Source: SPCO01 sp964427285 (GTDB taxonomy: Bacteria > Chloroflexota > Limnocylindria > Limnocylindrales > CSP1-4). Taken from it: a DNA stretch of 64,000 bases. The stretch covers positions 1 to 64,000 of the forward strand of contig CAYRTS010000002.1 of assembly GCA_964427285.1 (NCBI GenBank). The letters are read 5' to 3'. Under the pieces are notes generated by a model. That model saw nothing but the letters and a program-made list of their open reading frames with translations. It made no database searches and had not been told where the DNA came from. Below, in pieces: positions 1 to 7,223 of this stretch. Each line of letters starts with the position of its first letter. Position 1 is the stretch's first letter. Both the position numbers and the translations under genes were made by a program.

Positions 1-74
1 CGCCCACCCGTTTCCGCTCGCGCCCACCCGTTTCCAGCCAGCCCACCCTCGCCCGCTCGCGCCCACCCGTTTCC
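1..74. repeat. Short direct repeats, 3 copies of a 15-mer
   Basis: The 15-mer CGCCCACCCGTTTCC occurs at 1-15, 21-35 and 60-74, separated by GC-rich linkers with further partial copies. No coding sequence covers this stretch convincingly. It could be the end of a degenerate mobile element or a simple intergenic repeat; the window edge prevents a decision. Confidence 0.6.
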
Positions 75-118
75 GCTCAACTGGAGGTTGGACGTGCGAC
101 ACGAACGAGCGTGCACTT

Positions 119-142
119 GTCCCCACGCTGCAGGGTGGGGAC
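119..142. other. Inverted repeat (hairpin) upstream of yggT
   Basis: GTCCCCAC (119-126) pairs exactly with GTGGGGAC (135-142) around an 8-nt loop. There is no T tract on either side, so this is not a clear terminator. It lies in the gene-poor stretch 75-253, in which I recognise nothing else. Confidence 0.35.
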
Positions 143-253
143 ATGGCCGAGCGCGTTCATGGCGAAATCGAAACTGCCAGTTGAGCTGCGGTTGCGAGTT
201 CCGGCTGCGAGGATCGGCAAGCGAACGTGTGGCGCGCCGAATCGGGTGGCTGG

Positions 254-259
254 TAGACT
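254..259 (+). promoter_or_regulatory. -10-like TAGACT, leaderless start of yggT
   Basis: TAGACT ends 6 nt before the GTG at 266 and no Shine-Dalgarno sequence is visible. The same geometry recurs at several genes in the window, so transcription probably starts at or next to the start codon. Confidence 0.4.
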
Positions 260-265
260 TCTGGC

Positions 266-505
266 GTGAACTTCCTGCTGACCTTCATCCAGTTCCTGGT
301 CATGGCGCTGTGGGCGCTCGTGTTTGGGCGAATGCTGATGTCGTGGTTCGATCCGTCGGGGCGCACCCAGGTGTCCAGGTTCCTGATCCAATCGACGGAG
401 CCCATGCTGGCGCCCGTTCGCCGGCTTCTCCCACGGAGCGGGATGATGGATTGGTCCGGGCTCGTCGTTCTGCTGGTGCTGGGCGTCCTGGTGCGCGCGT
501 TCTGA
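266..505 (+). CDS. YggT family membrane protein
   Basis: A 79-residue protein with a GTG start. A hydrophobic segment at about residues 3-23 precedes a short polar stretch with the YggT-like pattern FGRMLMSWFDPSG and then SRFLIQSTEPMLAPVRRLLP. A second membrane segment (about 62-78) ends the protein. Members of this family are small integral membrane proteins of poorly defined role, often linked to osmotic tolerance or placed near division genes. This copy is a single-repeat form. The next gene, of the DUF167 family, begins 4 nt after its stop; YggT-DUF167 adjacency is common in bacteria and supports both calls. The start is supported by a -10-like hexamer 6 nt upstream. Confidence 0.85.
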   Translation: MNFLLTFIQFLVMALWALVFGRMLMSWFDPSGRTQVSRFLIQSTEPMLAPVRRLLPRSGMMDWSGLVVLLVLGVLVRAF

Positions 506-509
506 CGCC

Positions 510-803
510 TTGAGCTCGGCCAGCATCCGTTTCGCGGTCAGACTCACCCCACGAGCCTCAGCCAGCCGAATCGACGAAGTCGTCGACGGCGTCCTGTGGG
601 TGCGTGTCGCGGTGGCCCCGGTCGAAGGCGCCGCCAACGGCGCCCTGATCGGACTGCTGGCAAGCGAGCTCGAAGTCGGGCGACGAGACGTCCGGATCGT
701 GGCGGGCGGCACCGCGCGTCGCAAGCTCGTAGCGGTCGACGGTGCCGACCTGGCGACGATCACCGCCCGATGGCCCCAACTGACCGTGCGGACACACGGC
801 TGA
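510..803 (+). CDS. DUF167 (YggU-like) family protein
   Basis: A 97-residue protein starting with TTG. It carries the family core RLTPRASASRID, then VAVAPVEGAANGALIGLLA and VRIVAGGTARRKLV, so the whole domain is present. Structures of the family show a small alpha/beta fold, but the function is unknown. It is probably co-transcribed with yggT, 4 nt upstream. The 3' end is unusual: the last codons (LTVRTHG) and the stop lie inside the first unit of a 31-bp tandem repeat that continues for about 100 bp downstream. The repeat may therefore have arisen by slippage of the gene's own end. Confidence 0.85.
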   Translation: MSSASIRFAVRLTPRASASRIDEVVDGVLWVRVAVAPVEGAANGALIGLLASELEVGRRDVRIVAGGTARRKLVAVDGADLATITARWPQLTVRTHG

Positions 804-902
804 ACGCCGACTGACTGTGCGGACACACGGCTGAACGCCGACTGACCGTGCGGACACACGGCTGAACGCCGACTGACCATGCGGTCACACGGCTGAACGC
901 CG
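780..902. repeat. 31-bp tandem repeat, 4 units
   Basis: Four consecutive units at 780-810, 811-841, 842-872 and 873-902 share the core GCGGACACACGGCTGAACG, with one or a few changes per unit (the fourth has GGTCACACGG). Unit 1 includes the end of the DUF167 gene. There are no unique spacers between units, so it is not a CRISPR array. The downstream stretch to 1020 holds only low-complexity repeats of a GTCATCGCGGC type and a TATCAT hexamer at 916-921 that might serve the tRNA. Confidence 0.9.
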
Positions 903-1020
903 CGCGCCGGTCGGGTATCATCGGCGCCCGCGGCAGCGACGTCGTTCATCGCGGCAACGCCTGTCATCGCGGCGGCGCCTGTCGTCGCGACGCCGATTAC
1001 GGTCGATCGGGGACCGCCCG

Positions 1021-1097
1021 GGGCGATTAGCTCAGTTGGTCAGAGCGCACGGTTCACATCCGTGAGGTCACTGGTTCGAGCCCAGTATCGCCCACCA
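1021..1097 (+). tRNA. tRNA-Val (anticodon CAC)
   Basis: A complete cloverleaf of 77 nt including encoded CCA. The acceptor stem GGGCGAT pairs with ATCGCCC. The D arm is GCTC/GAGC and the anticodon stem CACGG/CCGTG encloses TTCACAT, giving anticodon CAC, which reads GUG. The T stem ACTGG/CCAGT encloses TTCGAGC. The discriminator is A73, as expected for valine. Confidence 0.95.
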
Positions 1098-1140
1098 CGT
1101 TCCACCACCTCGCCCGCGCCGAGCGAACTCGCGAGATTCA

Positions 1141-1164
1141 CCGTAGCGCAGGCCGCCGCTACGG
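1141..1164 (-). terminator. Hairpin at the 3' end of the protease gene
   Basis: CCGTAGCG (1141-1148) pairs with CGCTACGG (1157-1164) around an 8-nt loop, and the hairpin overlaps the stop codon of the minus-strand protease. It lacks a U tract, so it may stabilise the 3' end or separate this gene from the opposing tRNA. Confidence 0.4.
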
Positions 1165-2346
1165 CGCGACCAGCTGGAAGGTGTCGAGGATCCGATCGAG
1201 CGCCGAGAAGTCCCGGTCCTCGACCGCGGCGACCTGGACGAGCATCAGGAAGCTGCGGTCCGCAGGTTCGGCCACGACCTCGAGGAATGACGCGTTGCCG
1301 TTCGGGCCGCATCCTCGCCAGACCTGGTACTCGCCNNNNNNNNNNNNNNNNNNNNNNNNNNNNNNNNNNNNNNNNNNNNNNNNNNNNNNNNNNNNNNNNN
1401 NNNNNNNNNNNNNNNNNNNNNNNNNNNNNNNNNNNAGGGCGACCGCCGACAACCGGGTGATGATGTCGCCGGACACGATCCCCGCCTTGGCCGCCGGTGA
1501 GCCCGGCTTGACCGAATAGACCCAGATGCCGGTGAATTCGGCGTTGGTGAAGGCAGAACCGTTCACGCCGATCGAATAGAGATCCTCGCCCTGCCGAAGT
1601 CGCTCAACGACCTGGCTGGCATCGGCGCTGGAGATCGCCCAATGCTGCTGCGTCGAGGGGTCGCCGGCATAGTGCACACCGACCACCTTGGCGTCCGTGG
1701 TGACCACCGGCCCGCCCGAGTTGCCCGGGTTGGTGGCGGCGTCGTGCTCGATCGAATCCTCCACCCATGCCCAGTTCTCATCAAGGATCCCGTGGGCGCG
1801 ACTGACGATGCCGCGGGTGAGGGTGTACTCGGGGTCGCCCAGCGGGAAGCCGGCCACATAGATGTCGAGCCCGGGGCGGATATCATCGTCGTACCACTCG
1901 AGATAGGGCACGTTGCTGACGCCGTCGATTTCGATCACGGCCAGGTCGGCGCACTCGGACGCACCCAGGACCCGCGCGGCATGCTCCTCGCGTTCGGGAC
2001 CGAGCCAGACCTTGATCGTGGCGGCGCCCGTGACCACGTGGTTGTTGGTCACCGCGATACCAGACGGGTCGATGACAAAGCCGGAGCCGCGTCCTGATCC
2101 GACCTGTTCGCCGGCGTCGGGATCGCGGAACGTACCGGTCGCCTCGATCTGGATCACGGCGTTGATCGCTTCATCGAACTTGGTCAGGGCACCTGAGGCC
2201 GGCGACGCCGCGGGGGCGGATGGAGCTGGCGTGGCCGCCGCCGTCGCGGCGGACGTCGCGGAGGTGGAGGCCGCCGGAGCCGCGCCGCATCCGGTGACGA
2301 CGAGCATGCAGCCGAGGGCCGCCGCCACGAGTCGCTGCATGATCAT
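1159..2346 (-). CDS. Secreted trypsin-like serine protease with PDZ domain (HtrA-like lipoprotein), contains assembly gap
   Basis: An exported S1C-type protease. The N-terminus is a signal peptide with lipobox VVTGC (Cys20), so it is probably lipid-anchored outside the membrane. An Ala/Ser/Pro/Thr linker reaches about residue 55. The catalytic triad is visible as His103 (NNHVV), Asp134 (ECADLAVI) and Ser210 (TNPGNSGGP). A PDZ-like segment starts near residue 245 (GSPAAKAGIVSGDII). About 34 residues fall in the N run at 1336-1435, so the true length and the frame across the gap are unproven. The C-terminal 57 residues after the gap (from GEYQVW) read openly in the same frame and resemble a cupredoxin-free tail seen in such proteases only loosely. 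A GGGGAG Shine-Dalgarno sequence precedes the ATG at 2346; an alternative ATG lies two codons in. Confidence 0.85.
   Translation of the reverse strand: MIMQRLVAAALGCMLVVTGCGAAPAASTSATSAATAAATPAPSAPAASPASGALTKFDEAINAVIQIEATGTFRDPDAGEQVGSGRGSGFVIDPSGIAVTNNHVVTGAATIKVWLGPEREEHAARVLGASECADLAVIEIDGVSNVPYLEWYDDDIRPGLDIYVAGFPLGDPEYTLTRGIVSRAHGILDENWAWVEDSIEHDAATNPGNSGGPVVTTDAKVVGVHYAGDPSTQQHWAISSADASQVVERLRQGEDLYSIGVNGSAFTNAEFTGIWVYSVKPGSPAAKAGIVSGDIITRLSAVAXXXXXXXXXXXXXXXXXXXXXXXXXXXXXXXXXXGEYQVWRGCGPNGNASFLEVVAEPADRSFLMLVQVAAVEDRDFSALDRILDTFQLVAP
1336..1435. other. Assembly gap (100 N)
   Basis: Exactly 100 N, the usual placeholder for a gap of unknown size. It interrupts the protease gene around the PDZ region. 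Confidence 0.98.
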
Positions 2347-2525
2347 CGAACAAACTCCCCAAGTCAGGAACGCGCAGCGGGATGGCCCCGTCGCGGTCGC
2401 GCCAGTATCTTGGCACTTCCTCCACCGCGAAATCAGCCAATCGGCGAGCTAGCCAGAACTTTCGCGTCACGGACGTGCCCGGCTGTGCGTCACAGGGGCA
2501 ACAACCAAGCATGCTCCTCCGCGAT

Positions 2526-2554
2526 GAAGCCCTCGGTCCTCCCCCGAGGGCTTC
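2526..2554. terminator. Strong hairpin between acnA and the protease gene
   Basis: GAAGCCCTCGG (2526-2536) pairs with CCGAGGGCTTC (2544-2554) around a 7-nt loop. It sits 20 nt beyond the acnA stop on the minus strand and is the likely acnA terminator, although the following bases are not T-rich. Confidence 0.65.
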
Positions 2555-2573
2555 CTCGTGCCCGGGCTACCCC

Positions 2574-5285
2574 TTACCCGTCCGCCGCCAGTCGGCGAAG
2601 GACCGCCGGCAGGATTCCGCCCTGGCGGTAGTAGTCCACGTCGATCGGGCCGTCCAGTCGTGCGATCGTCTCGAACCGGCGGGTCGTGCCATCGCCACCG
2701 GCCGCCAGATCGCGGGACGCCCTGATGCTGACCGCCTGGTGCGGCGTCAGGCCGTCGGCCAGGCCGAGGACGTCATAGGTCTCCCGGCCGGTCAACCCGA
2801 GGGAGGCGGCGGTCTCACCCGGTCGGAACTGGAGCGGCAGGATGCCCATCCCCACCAGATTGGAACGGTGGATCCGCTCATAGCTCTCGGCGAGCACGAA
2901 CCGGACGCCGAGCAGGGCCGGTCCCTTGGCCGCCCAGTCGCGCGATGAGCCAGAGCCGTATTCGCGACCGGCGAGAATCCCCAGCGGCACACCCTCGGTC
3001 TGGTAGCGCATCGCTACGTCATAGATGAACCCGTCCTCGCCGTCGGGCAGGTGGAGCGTGTACGGGCCCTCCCGGTCACCCATCAACCGGTTGCGCAGGC
3101 GAATGTTGGCGAACGTGCCGCGGGCCATGACCTCGTGGTGGCCGCGGCGTGCGCCGTAGGAGTTGAAGTCGAGCGGCCCAACGCCGTGCTCCTGGAGCCA
3201 GCGACCTGCCGGCGACGAGGGCGAGATCGAGCCTGCAGGCGAGATGTGATCCGTGGTCACCGAATCGCCGAGCACCGCGAGCAGCCGGGCGCCGGCGATG
3301 TCCCGGACCGGCGGCGGGACAGAGGCGATTCCCTCAAAGAACGACGGGCGCGCGATGTAGGTGGAGTCGTTGCGCCATTCGTAGCGGTCCCCCGACGGGA
3401 TGGGCAGCGCCCGCCAGCGCTCGTCGCCCTCGAACACGGTGGCGTAGGTCGTGCGGAACAATTCGGGATCGATCGAGTCGGCGATCACCGCCCGGATTTC
3501 ACCTGGCGCGGGCCACAGATCGGCGAGAAAGACCGGGGAGCCGTCCGAACCCGTGCCAAGGGGCTCGCGCGTCAGGTCGATATCGACGCGGCCAGCGAGC
3601 GCGAACGCGACAACCAGCGGTGGCGAAGCAAGGTAGCTCGCCCTGACCTGCGGGTGGATCCGGCCCTCGAAGTTGCGATTGCCCGACAGCACGGCGGCGA
3701 CCACCAGGTCATTCGCGTCCACCGCCGCGCCGACCGCGTCGTCCAGCGGGCCCGAATTGCCGATGCAGGTGGTGCAGCCATAGCCGGCCAGCGCAAACCC
3801 CAGGCTGGCCAATGGCGCCATGAGCCCGGCGGCCTCGAGATAGCCGGTGACCGCCCGGGAGCCCGGTGCCAGCGAGGTCTTGACGGTCGACGCGACCCGA
3901 AGCCCACGGGCGACAGCGTTGCGCGCGAGCAACCCGGCGCCGATCATGACCGTCGGGTTGGAGGTGTTCGTGCACGAAGTAATCGCGGCGATGGCCACGG
4001 AACCGGTCCGGATTGGCGCTGGATCACCGCCGATCCTGATCTCGACTGGCGGGTAGACAGGCCCCGCAGCGTGGCGGTCGGCGGCGGCCAACCCAGCCGG
4101 GAAGCTCGAGCGGAAATTGTCGCGCAGCGCGGCCAGCGGGACGCGGTCCTGCGGACGTCGCGGCCCCGCGACCGACGGGTCGACGCTCGCCAGGTCGAGT
4201 TCGAGCAACTCGTCAAAGGTCGGACCGTTGCCAGGCTCGCGCCAGAGCCCCTGCTCCCTGGCGTAGCGCTCGACCAGCGCGATCCGCTCTGGAGCCCGCC
4301 CGGTCAGTCGAAGGTAGGTCAGGGTCTCGTCGTCGATCGGGAAGAGCGTGGCGGTCGCCCCGAATTCGGGGCTCATGTTCGCAATCGTCGCTCGGTCGGC
4401 CAACGACAGGCCACTGAGGCCGTCTCCGGCAAACTCGACGAACGCGCCAACGACCCCGTGCGCCCGCAGCAGTTCCGTCACGACGAGCACGAGATCGGTA
4501 GCCGTCGAGCCCTGCGGCAGCGCCCCCCGCAAGCGAACCCCGACGACGTGCGGCATCGGCTGGTACAGCGGCTGGCCAAGGAGGACCGCCTCGGCCTCGA
4601 TGCCACCGACGCCGAAACCCAGGACACCAAGGCCGTTGATCATCGTGGTGTGCGAGTCCGTCCCGACGAGCGTGTCGGGGAAGGCCACGGAGCGGCCGGT
4701 GGCATCTGGACGGTCCGCGACGACCGTGGCCAGAAACTCCAGGTTGACCTGGTGGATGATCCCGGTCCCCGGTGGCACGACCCGCAGGTCGCGAAAGGCC
4801 GATTGTGACCAGCGCAAGAGCTGGTAGCGCTCCCCGTTGCGGTCGTATTCGCGCTCCACGTTGAAGGCGAAGGCGCCGGGCGTCCCGAAGCGGTCGACCT
4901 GCACCGAATGATCGATCACCAGGTCCGCCGGGACGAGCGGGTTGACCCGGGCCGGGTCGCCGCCGAGTTCGGCCATCGCATCGCGCATGACTGCCAGGTC
5001 CACCACGGCAGGCACCCCGGTGAAGTCCTGGAGCAGGACCCGCGACGGCATGAACGGGATCTCGGCCTCCGCCGGCACGCCCGCGCGCCACGACGCCAGA
5101 CGCTCCACATCGTCACCGCCAACGATCCCGCCGCCGGCGTGGCGGAGCACGTTCTCGAGGAGGATCTTGACCGTCAGCGGGGCCCTGTCGAGGTCGATCC
5201 TGTCGGCGAGTGAGCTCAATCGATAGAGGTCCGGCAGACCGGTTCCCAGCGATGCCCGAGCGCCAAAGGGGTCCAACTGTGCCAA
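2574..5285 (-). CDS. acnA: Aconitate hydratase
   Basis: Interconverts citrate and isocitrate in the TCA cycle, in the cytosol. At 903 residues it has the normal AcnA/IRP1-type length. The [4Fe-4S] ligands are all present: Cys438 (AITSCTNTSNP), Cys504 and Cys507 (GYGCTTCIGNSGPL). Other hallmarks are DSHTTMINGLGVLGFGVGG near 210-228 and the C-terminal swivel-domain motif GREYGSGSSRDWAAKGP. The start is TTG at 5285, preceded on the minus strand by a GCGAGGAACG Shine-Dalgarno sequence. The gene is monocistronic, transcribed away from the DUF2520 gene. A 585-aa open frame lies antisense inside it, which is a GC-rich shadow. Confidence 0.97.
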   Translation of the reverse strand: MAQLDPFGARASLGTGLPDLYRLSSLADRIDLDRAPLTVKILLENVLRHAGGGIVGGDDVERLASWRAGVPAEAEIPFMPSRVLLQDFTGVPAVVDLAVMRDAMAELGGDPARVNPLVPADLVIDHSVQVDRFGTPGAFAFNVEREYDRNGERYQLLRWSQSAFRDLRVVPPGTGIIHQVNLEFLATVVADRPDATGRSVAFPDTLVGTDSHTTMINGLGVLGFGVGGIEAEAVLLGQPLYQPMPHVVGVRLRGALPQGSTATDLVLVVTELLRAHGVVGAFVEFAGDGLSGLSLADRATIANMSPEFGATATLFPIDDETLTYLRLTGRAPERIALVERYAREQGLWREPGNGPTFDELLELDLASVDPSVAGPRRPQDRVPLAALRDNFRSSFPAGLAAADRHAAGPVYPPVEIRIGGDPAPIRTGSVAIAAITSCTNTSNPTVMIGAGLLARNAVARGLRVASTVKTSLAPGSRAVTGYLEAAGLMAPLASLGFALAGYGCTTCIGNSGPLDDAVGAAVDANDLVVAAVLSGNRNFEGRIHPQVRASYLASPPLVVAFALAGRVDIDLTREPLGTGSDGSPVFLADLWPAPGEIRAVIADSIDPELFRTTYATVFEGDERWRALPIPSGDRYEWRNDSTYIARPSFFEGIASVPPPVRDIAGARLLAVLGDSVTTDHISPAGSISPSSPAGRWLQEHGVGPLDFNSYGARRGHHEVMARGTFANIRLRNRLMGDREGPYTLHLPDGEDGFIYDVAMRYQTEGVPLGILAGREYGSGSSRDWAAKGPALLGVRFVLAESYERIHRSNLVGMGILPLQFRPGETAASLGLTGRETYDVLGLADGLTPHQAVSIRASRDLAAGGDGTTRRFETIARLDGPIDVDYYRQGGILPAVLRRLAADG

Positions 5286-5505
5286 CGTTTCGTTCCTCGC
5301 CTGCTCGTTACACTCGTTCGGTGCAAGCGTACCGTGCCCGCCGAGCTAACGCCGAAGCGCCTGCGCGATGAGGGGGTGGGGCGATCTGCCGGGCGACGAC
5401 CCGAGGCGTGACCGCGAAGCCGCCGCCGCTCAACTTGACGCCGCCGGGATCGACCTCGACCCCGCCCCGCCCGGTAGCCAGGGGCGTCACGCCGATGACC
5501 ACGGC

Positions 5506-6426
5506 GTGGCCGGTCACGCCCATCCGCATCGGCAATCGGCGGCGGGCGAACCGCCGGTCATCGGGATCGTGGGGGCCGGTGCCGTCGGGACTGTGCTCGG
5601 GGTGGCGCTGTCGCGGGCCGGCTGGCCCATCCATGCCGTGGCGAGTCGCGATGCGACCAGGCGTGAGCGATTCCGATCGCTGGTCGAGGTAGGCCGCGTC
5701 TTCGTCGACCCGGAGCCGCTGCTCGATGAGGTGGAGCTGATCATCCTGGCCGTTCCGGACGATGTCATTGCGCCCCTGGCGGGCACGCTCCGGATGTACG
5801 GCGGCCAGGCGATGATCCACACCAGCGGCGCGCTTGGGGCAGAGGTGCTCGCGCCGGCCATGGCCGCGGGGACCCAGGTCGGCTCATTCCATCCGCTCGT
5901 CGCCGTTGCGGACACGGAGCGCGCGGTCGCCGCTCTCCATGGCGCCACGGTAGCCATCGAGGGTGACGACCAGCTGGCCGGGCTGCTGGCCGCGATGGCC
6001 GAGGCGATCGGCGCGACTCCGGTCCGGCTGGCGCCCGGGACCAAGACCGCCTATCACGCTGCGGCCGTGCTGGCCGCCGGCGGCTTCGTGGCGTTGCTCG
6101 ACGCAATCGCCGAGCTTGGGCGCGTGGCGGGTCTCGATGAGCCGGGCTCGCTGGCCATTTACGGCCGTCTGATTGAGGGAACCCTCGCGAACGCCAGGGC
6201 GCTCGGGATTGTGGCCGCGCTGACCGGGCCGATTGCGCGTGGCGACATCGGCACGCTGCGCGCCCACCTGGATGCCCTGCGTGCGCACGCACCCCTGGTG
6301 ATGGACCTGTACGTGGCGGCCGCGCGCGGCGAGATCCGGCTTGCCAAGGGGCGGCGCACGCTTGCACCGGAAATTGTGCAGGCAATGCTCGAATTGCTCA
6401 CGGAGGCAGTTGCGCGACCCGACTGA
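5506..6426 (+). CDS. Rossmann-fold / DUF2520 domain protein
   Basis: A 306-residue protein with the NAD(P)-binding pattern VIGIVGAGAVGTVLGVALSRAG near the N-terminus. The ILAVPDDVIAPLA and HTSGALGAEVL motifs follow, and the C-terminal helical half is typical of the DUF2520 family (GSFHPLVAVAD, AYHAAAVLAAGGFVALLD). The fold resembles pyrroline-5-carboxylate reductase and 6-phosphogluconate dehydrogenase relatives, but the substrate is unknown. An upstream ATG at 5368 is in frame, but its extra 46 residues look non-coding. GTG 5506 places the Rossmann motif at the expected distance from the N-terminus, so I prefer it; no clear Shine-Dalgarno sequence confirms this. In many genomes the family neighbours panBCD or folate genes, which is not the case here. 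Confidence 0.8.
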   Translation: MAGHAHPHRQSAAGEPPVIGIVGAGAVGTVLGVALSRAGWPIHAVASRDATRRERFRSLVEVGRVFVDPEPLLDEVELIILAVPDDVIAPLAGTLRMYGGQAMIHTSGALGAEVLAPAMAAGTQVGSFHPLVAVADTERAVAALHGATVAIEGDDQLAGLLAAMAEAIGATPVRLAPGTKTAYHAAAVLAAGGFVALLDAIAELGRVAGLDEPGSLAIYGRLIEGTLANARALGIVAALTGPIARGDIGTLRAHLDALRAHAPLVMDLYVAAARGEIRLAKGRRTLAPEIVQAMLELLTEAVARPD

Positions 6427-6431
6427 AGGGG

Positions 6432-6437
6432 TACCAT
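6432..6437 (+). promoter_or_regulatory. -10-like TACCAT upstream of the 6445 ORF and Nudix gene
   Basis: TACCAT ends 7 nt before the ATG at 6445. It matches the hexamers seen before cax, metG and tatD and probably marks the promoter of the Nudix-gcv transcript. Confidence 0.4.
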
Positions 6438-6444
6438 TGCGCCG

Positions 6445-6768
6445 ATGGAGCAGAGTATCGCCGCCAAGTACGCGGCCCGCCCCGCCGCGCGATTCGTCAA
6501 CACCTCGAACCGCGTTCGCCAGCGCCGACTCGGCATGCGTCCGGCGGGAGCATTCCGCGCGCCAGGGATGCGCGCGACCGTCCTTCTCGGCCCGGAGGTT
6601 GCCCCGTTGGCTTTGCTCCGGGCGCGTTGGCGCTCGATCAAACCGGCCCCCGCCCGCGGATCACGGGGCGGTCGCCCCGGACCATTGGTCGTCATGCAGT
6701 GGCCTCGCACCGGACGACCAATGGCGTCCCGACGGCCCGGCGCTGCACCGGCGCCGTGGCCCGCCTGA
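6445..6768 (+). CDS. Hypothetical basic protein, 107 aa
   Basis: I do not recognise this protein. It is rich in Arg, Pro and Ala (for example RFVNTSNRVRQRRLG), has no signal peptide or membrane segment and shows no known motif. In its favour, the ATG lies 7 nt after a TACCAT hexamer of the type used by other genes here. Its stop at 6766-6768 also overlaps the most likely GTG start of the Nudix gene, as in a coupled pair. Against it, the composition is what a random open frame in GC-rich DNA would give. It could equally be a transcribed leader of the Nudix gene. Confidence 0.3.
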   Translation: MEQSIAAKYAARPAARFVNTSNRVRQRRLGMRPAGAFRAPGMRATVLLGPEVAPLALLRARWRSIKPAPARGSRGGRPGPLVVMQWPRTGRPMASRRPGAAPAPWPA

Positions 6769-7223
6769 GGTCGATCACCGCCACCTCCGCCGGCGGTATC
6801 GTGATCCGGCACGAGTCGGGACGCGCGTGGCTCGTGATCGGCAGTCGCCGTCGTGAGCGCGACACCAGGACGTGGACCCTGCCCAAGGGCACTCCGGAAC
6901 CCGGTGAGTCGCGCGAGGAGACGGCCCTGCGCGAGGTTGCCGAGGAGACCGGGCTCCAGGTCCAGATCACGGCGCCACTGGATTCGATCGAGTACTCGTT
7001 TGTGCAGAGCGGCCGGCGCATCCAGAAGACGGTCCACTATTTTCTGATGGATCCGGTGGGGGGAGACCTGGCCGCGCACGATCACGAGTTCGAGGAGGTC
7101 CGCTGGGTGACCTTTGCCGAGGCCCGGACGCTGCTCACCTTCGAGACGGAGCGGGCCCTCGTGGCGCGAGCCGCCGAGATCATCGGCGTTTCGAGCGCGG
7201 CCGCGGGTGACGGCCCGTCGTGA
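6756..7223 (+). CDS. Nudix hydrolase
   Basis: A cytosolic pyrophosphohydrolase of about 155 residues. The Nudix box is complete (GTPEPGESREET, then ALREVAEETGL), preceded by the beta-strand TSAGGIVIRHESGRAWLVIGS. The trailing TVHYFLMDPVGGD and HEFEEVRWVTFAEA resemble MutT/diadenosine-polyphosphate hydrolase-like members. The substrate cannot be inferred. The open frame extends upstream to 6627, but that extension is Arg/Pro-rich and not Nudix-like; GTG 6756 gives the usual family length. Its stop overlaps the gcvT start by 4 nt (GTGA), so it heads the gcv operon as transcribed. Confidence 0.85.
   Translation: MARLRSITATSAGGIVIRHESGRAWLVIGSRRRERDTRTWTLPKGTPEPGESREETALREVAEETGLQVQITAPLDSIEYSFVQSGRRIQKTVHYFLMDPVGGDLAAHDHEFEEVRWVTFAEARTLLTFETERALVARAAEIIGVSSAAAGDGPS

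Noticed and set aside
780..902. 31-bp repeats as a CRISPR array
   Set aside because: Units are directly adjacent with no spacers, and no cas genes are present.
77..967. A 296-codon minus-strand frame across yggT and DUF167
   Set aside because: It consists of translated tandem repeats and antisense of two recognisable genes.
3051..4808. A 585-codon open frame antisense to acnA
   Set aside because: It lies wholly inside aconitase in the complementary frame, has Arg/Gly/Asp-rich random composition and no family motif; long antisense frames are expected in GC-rich genes.
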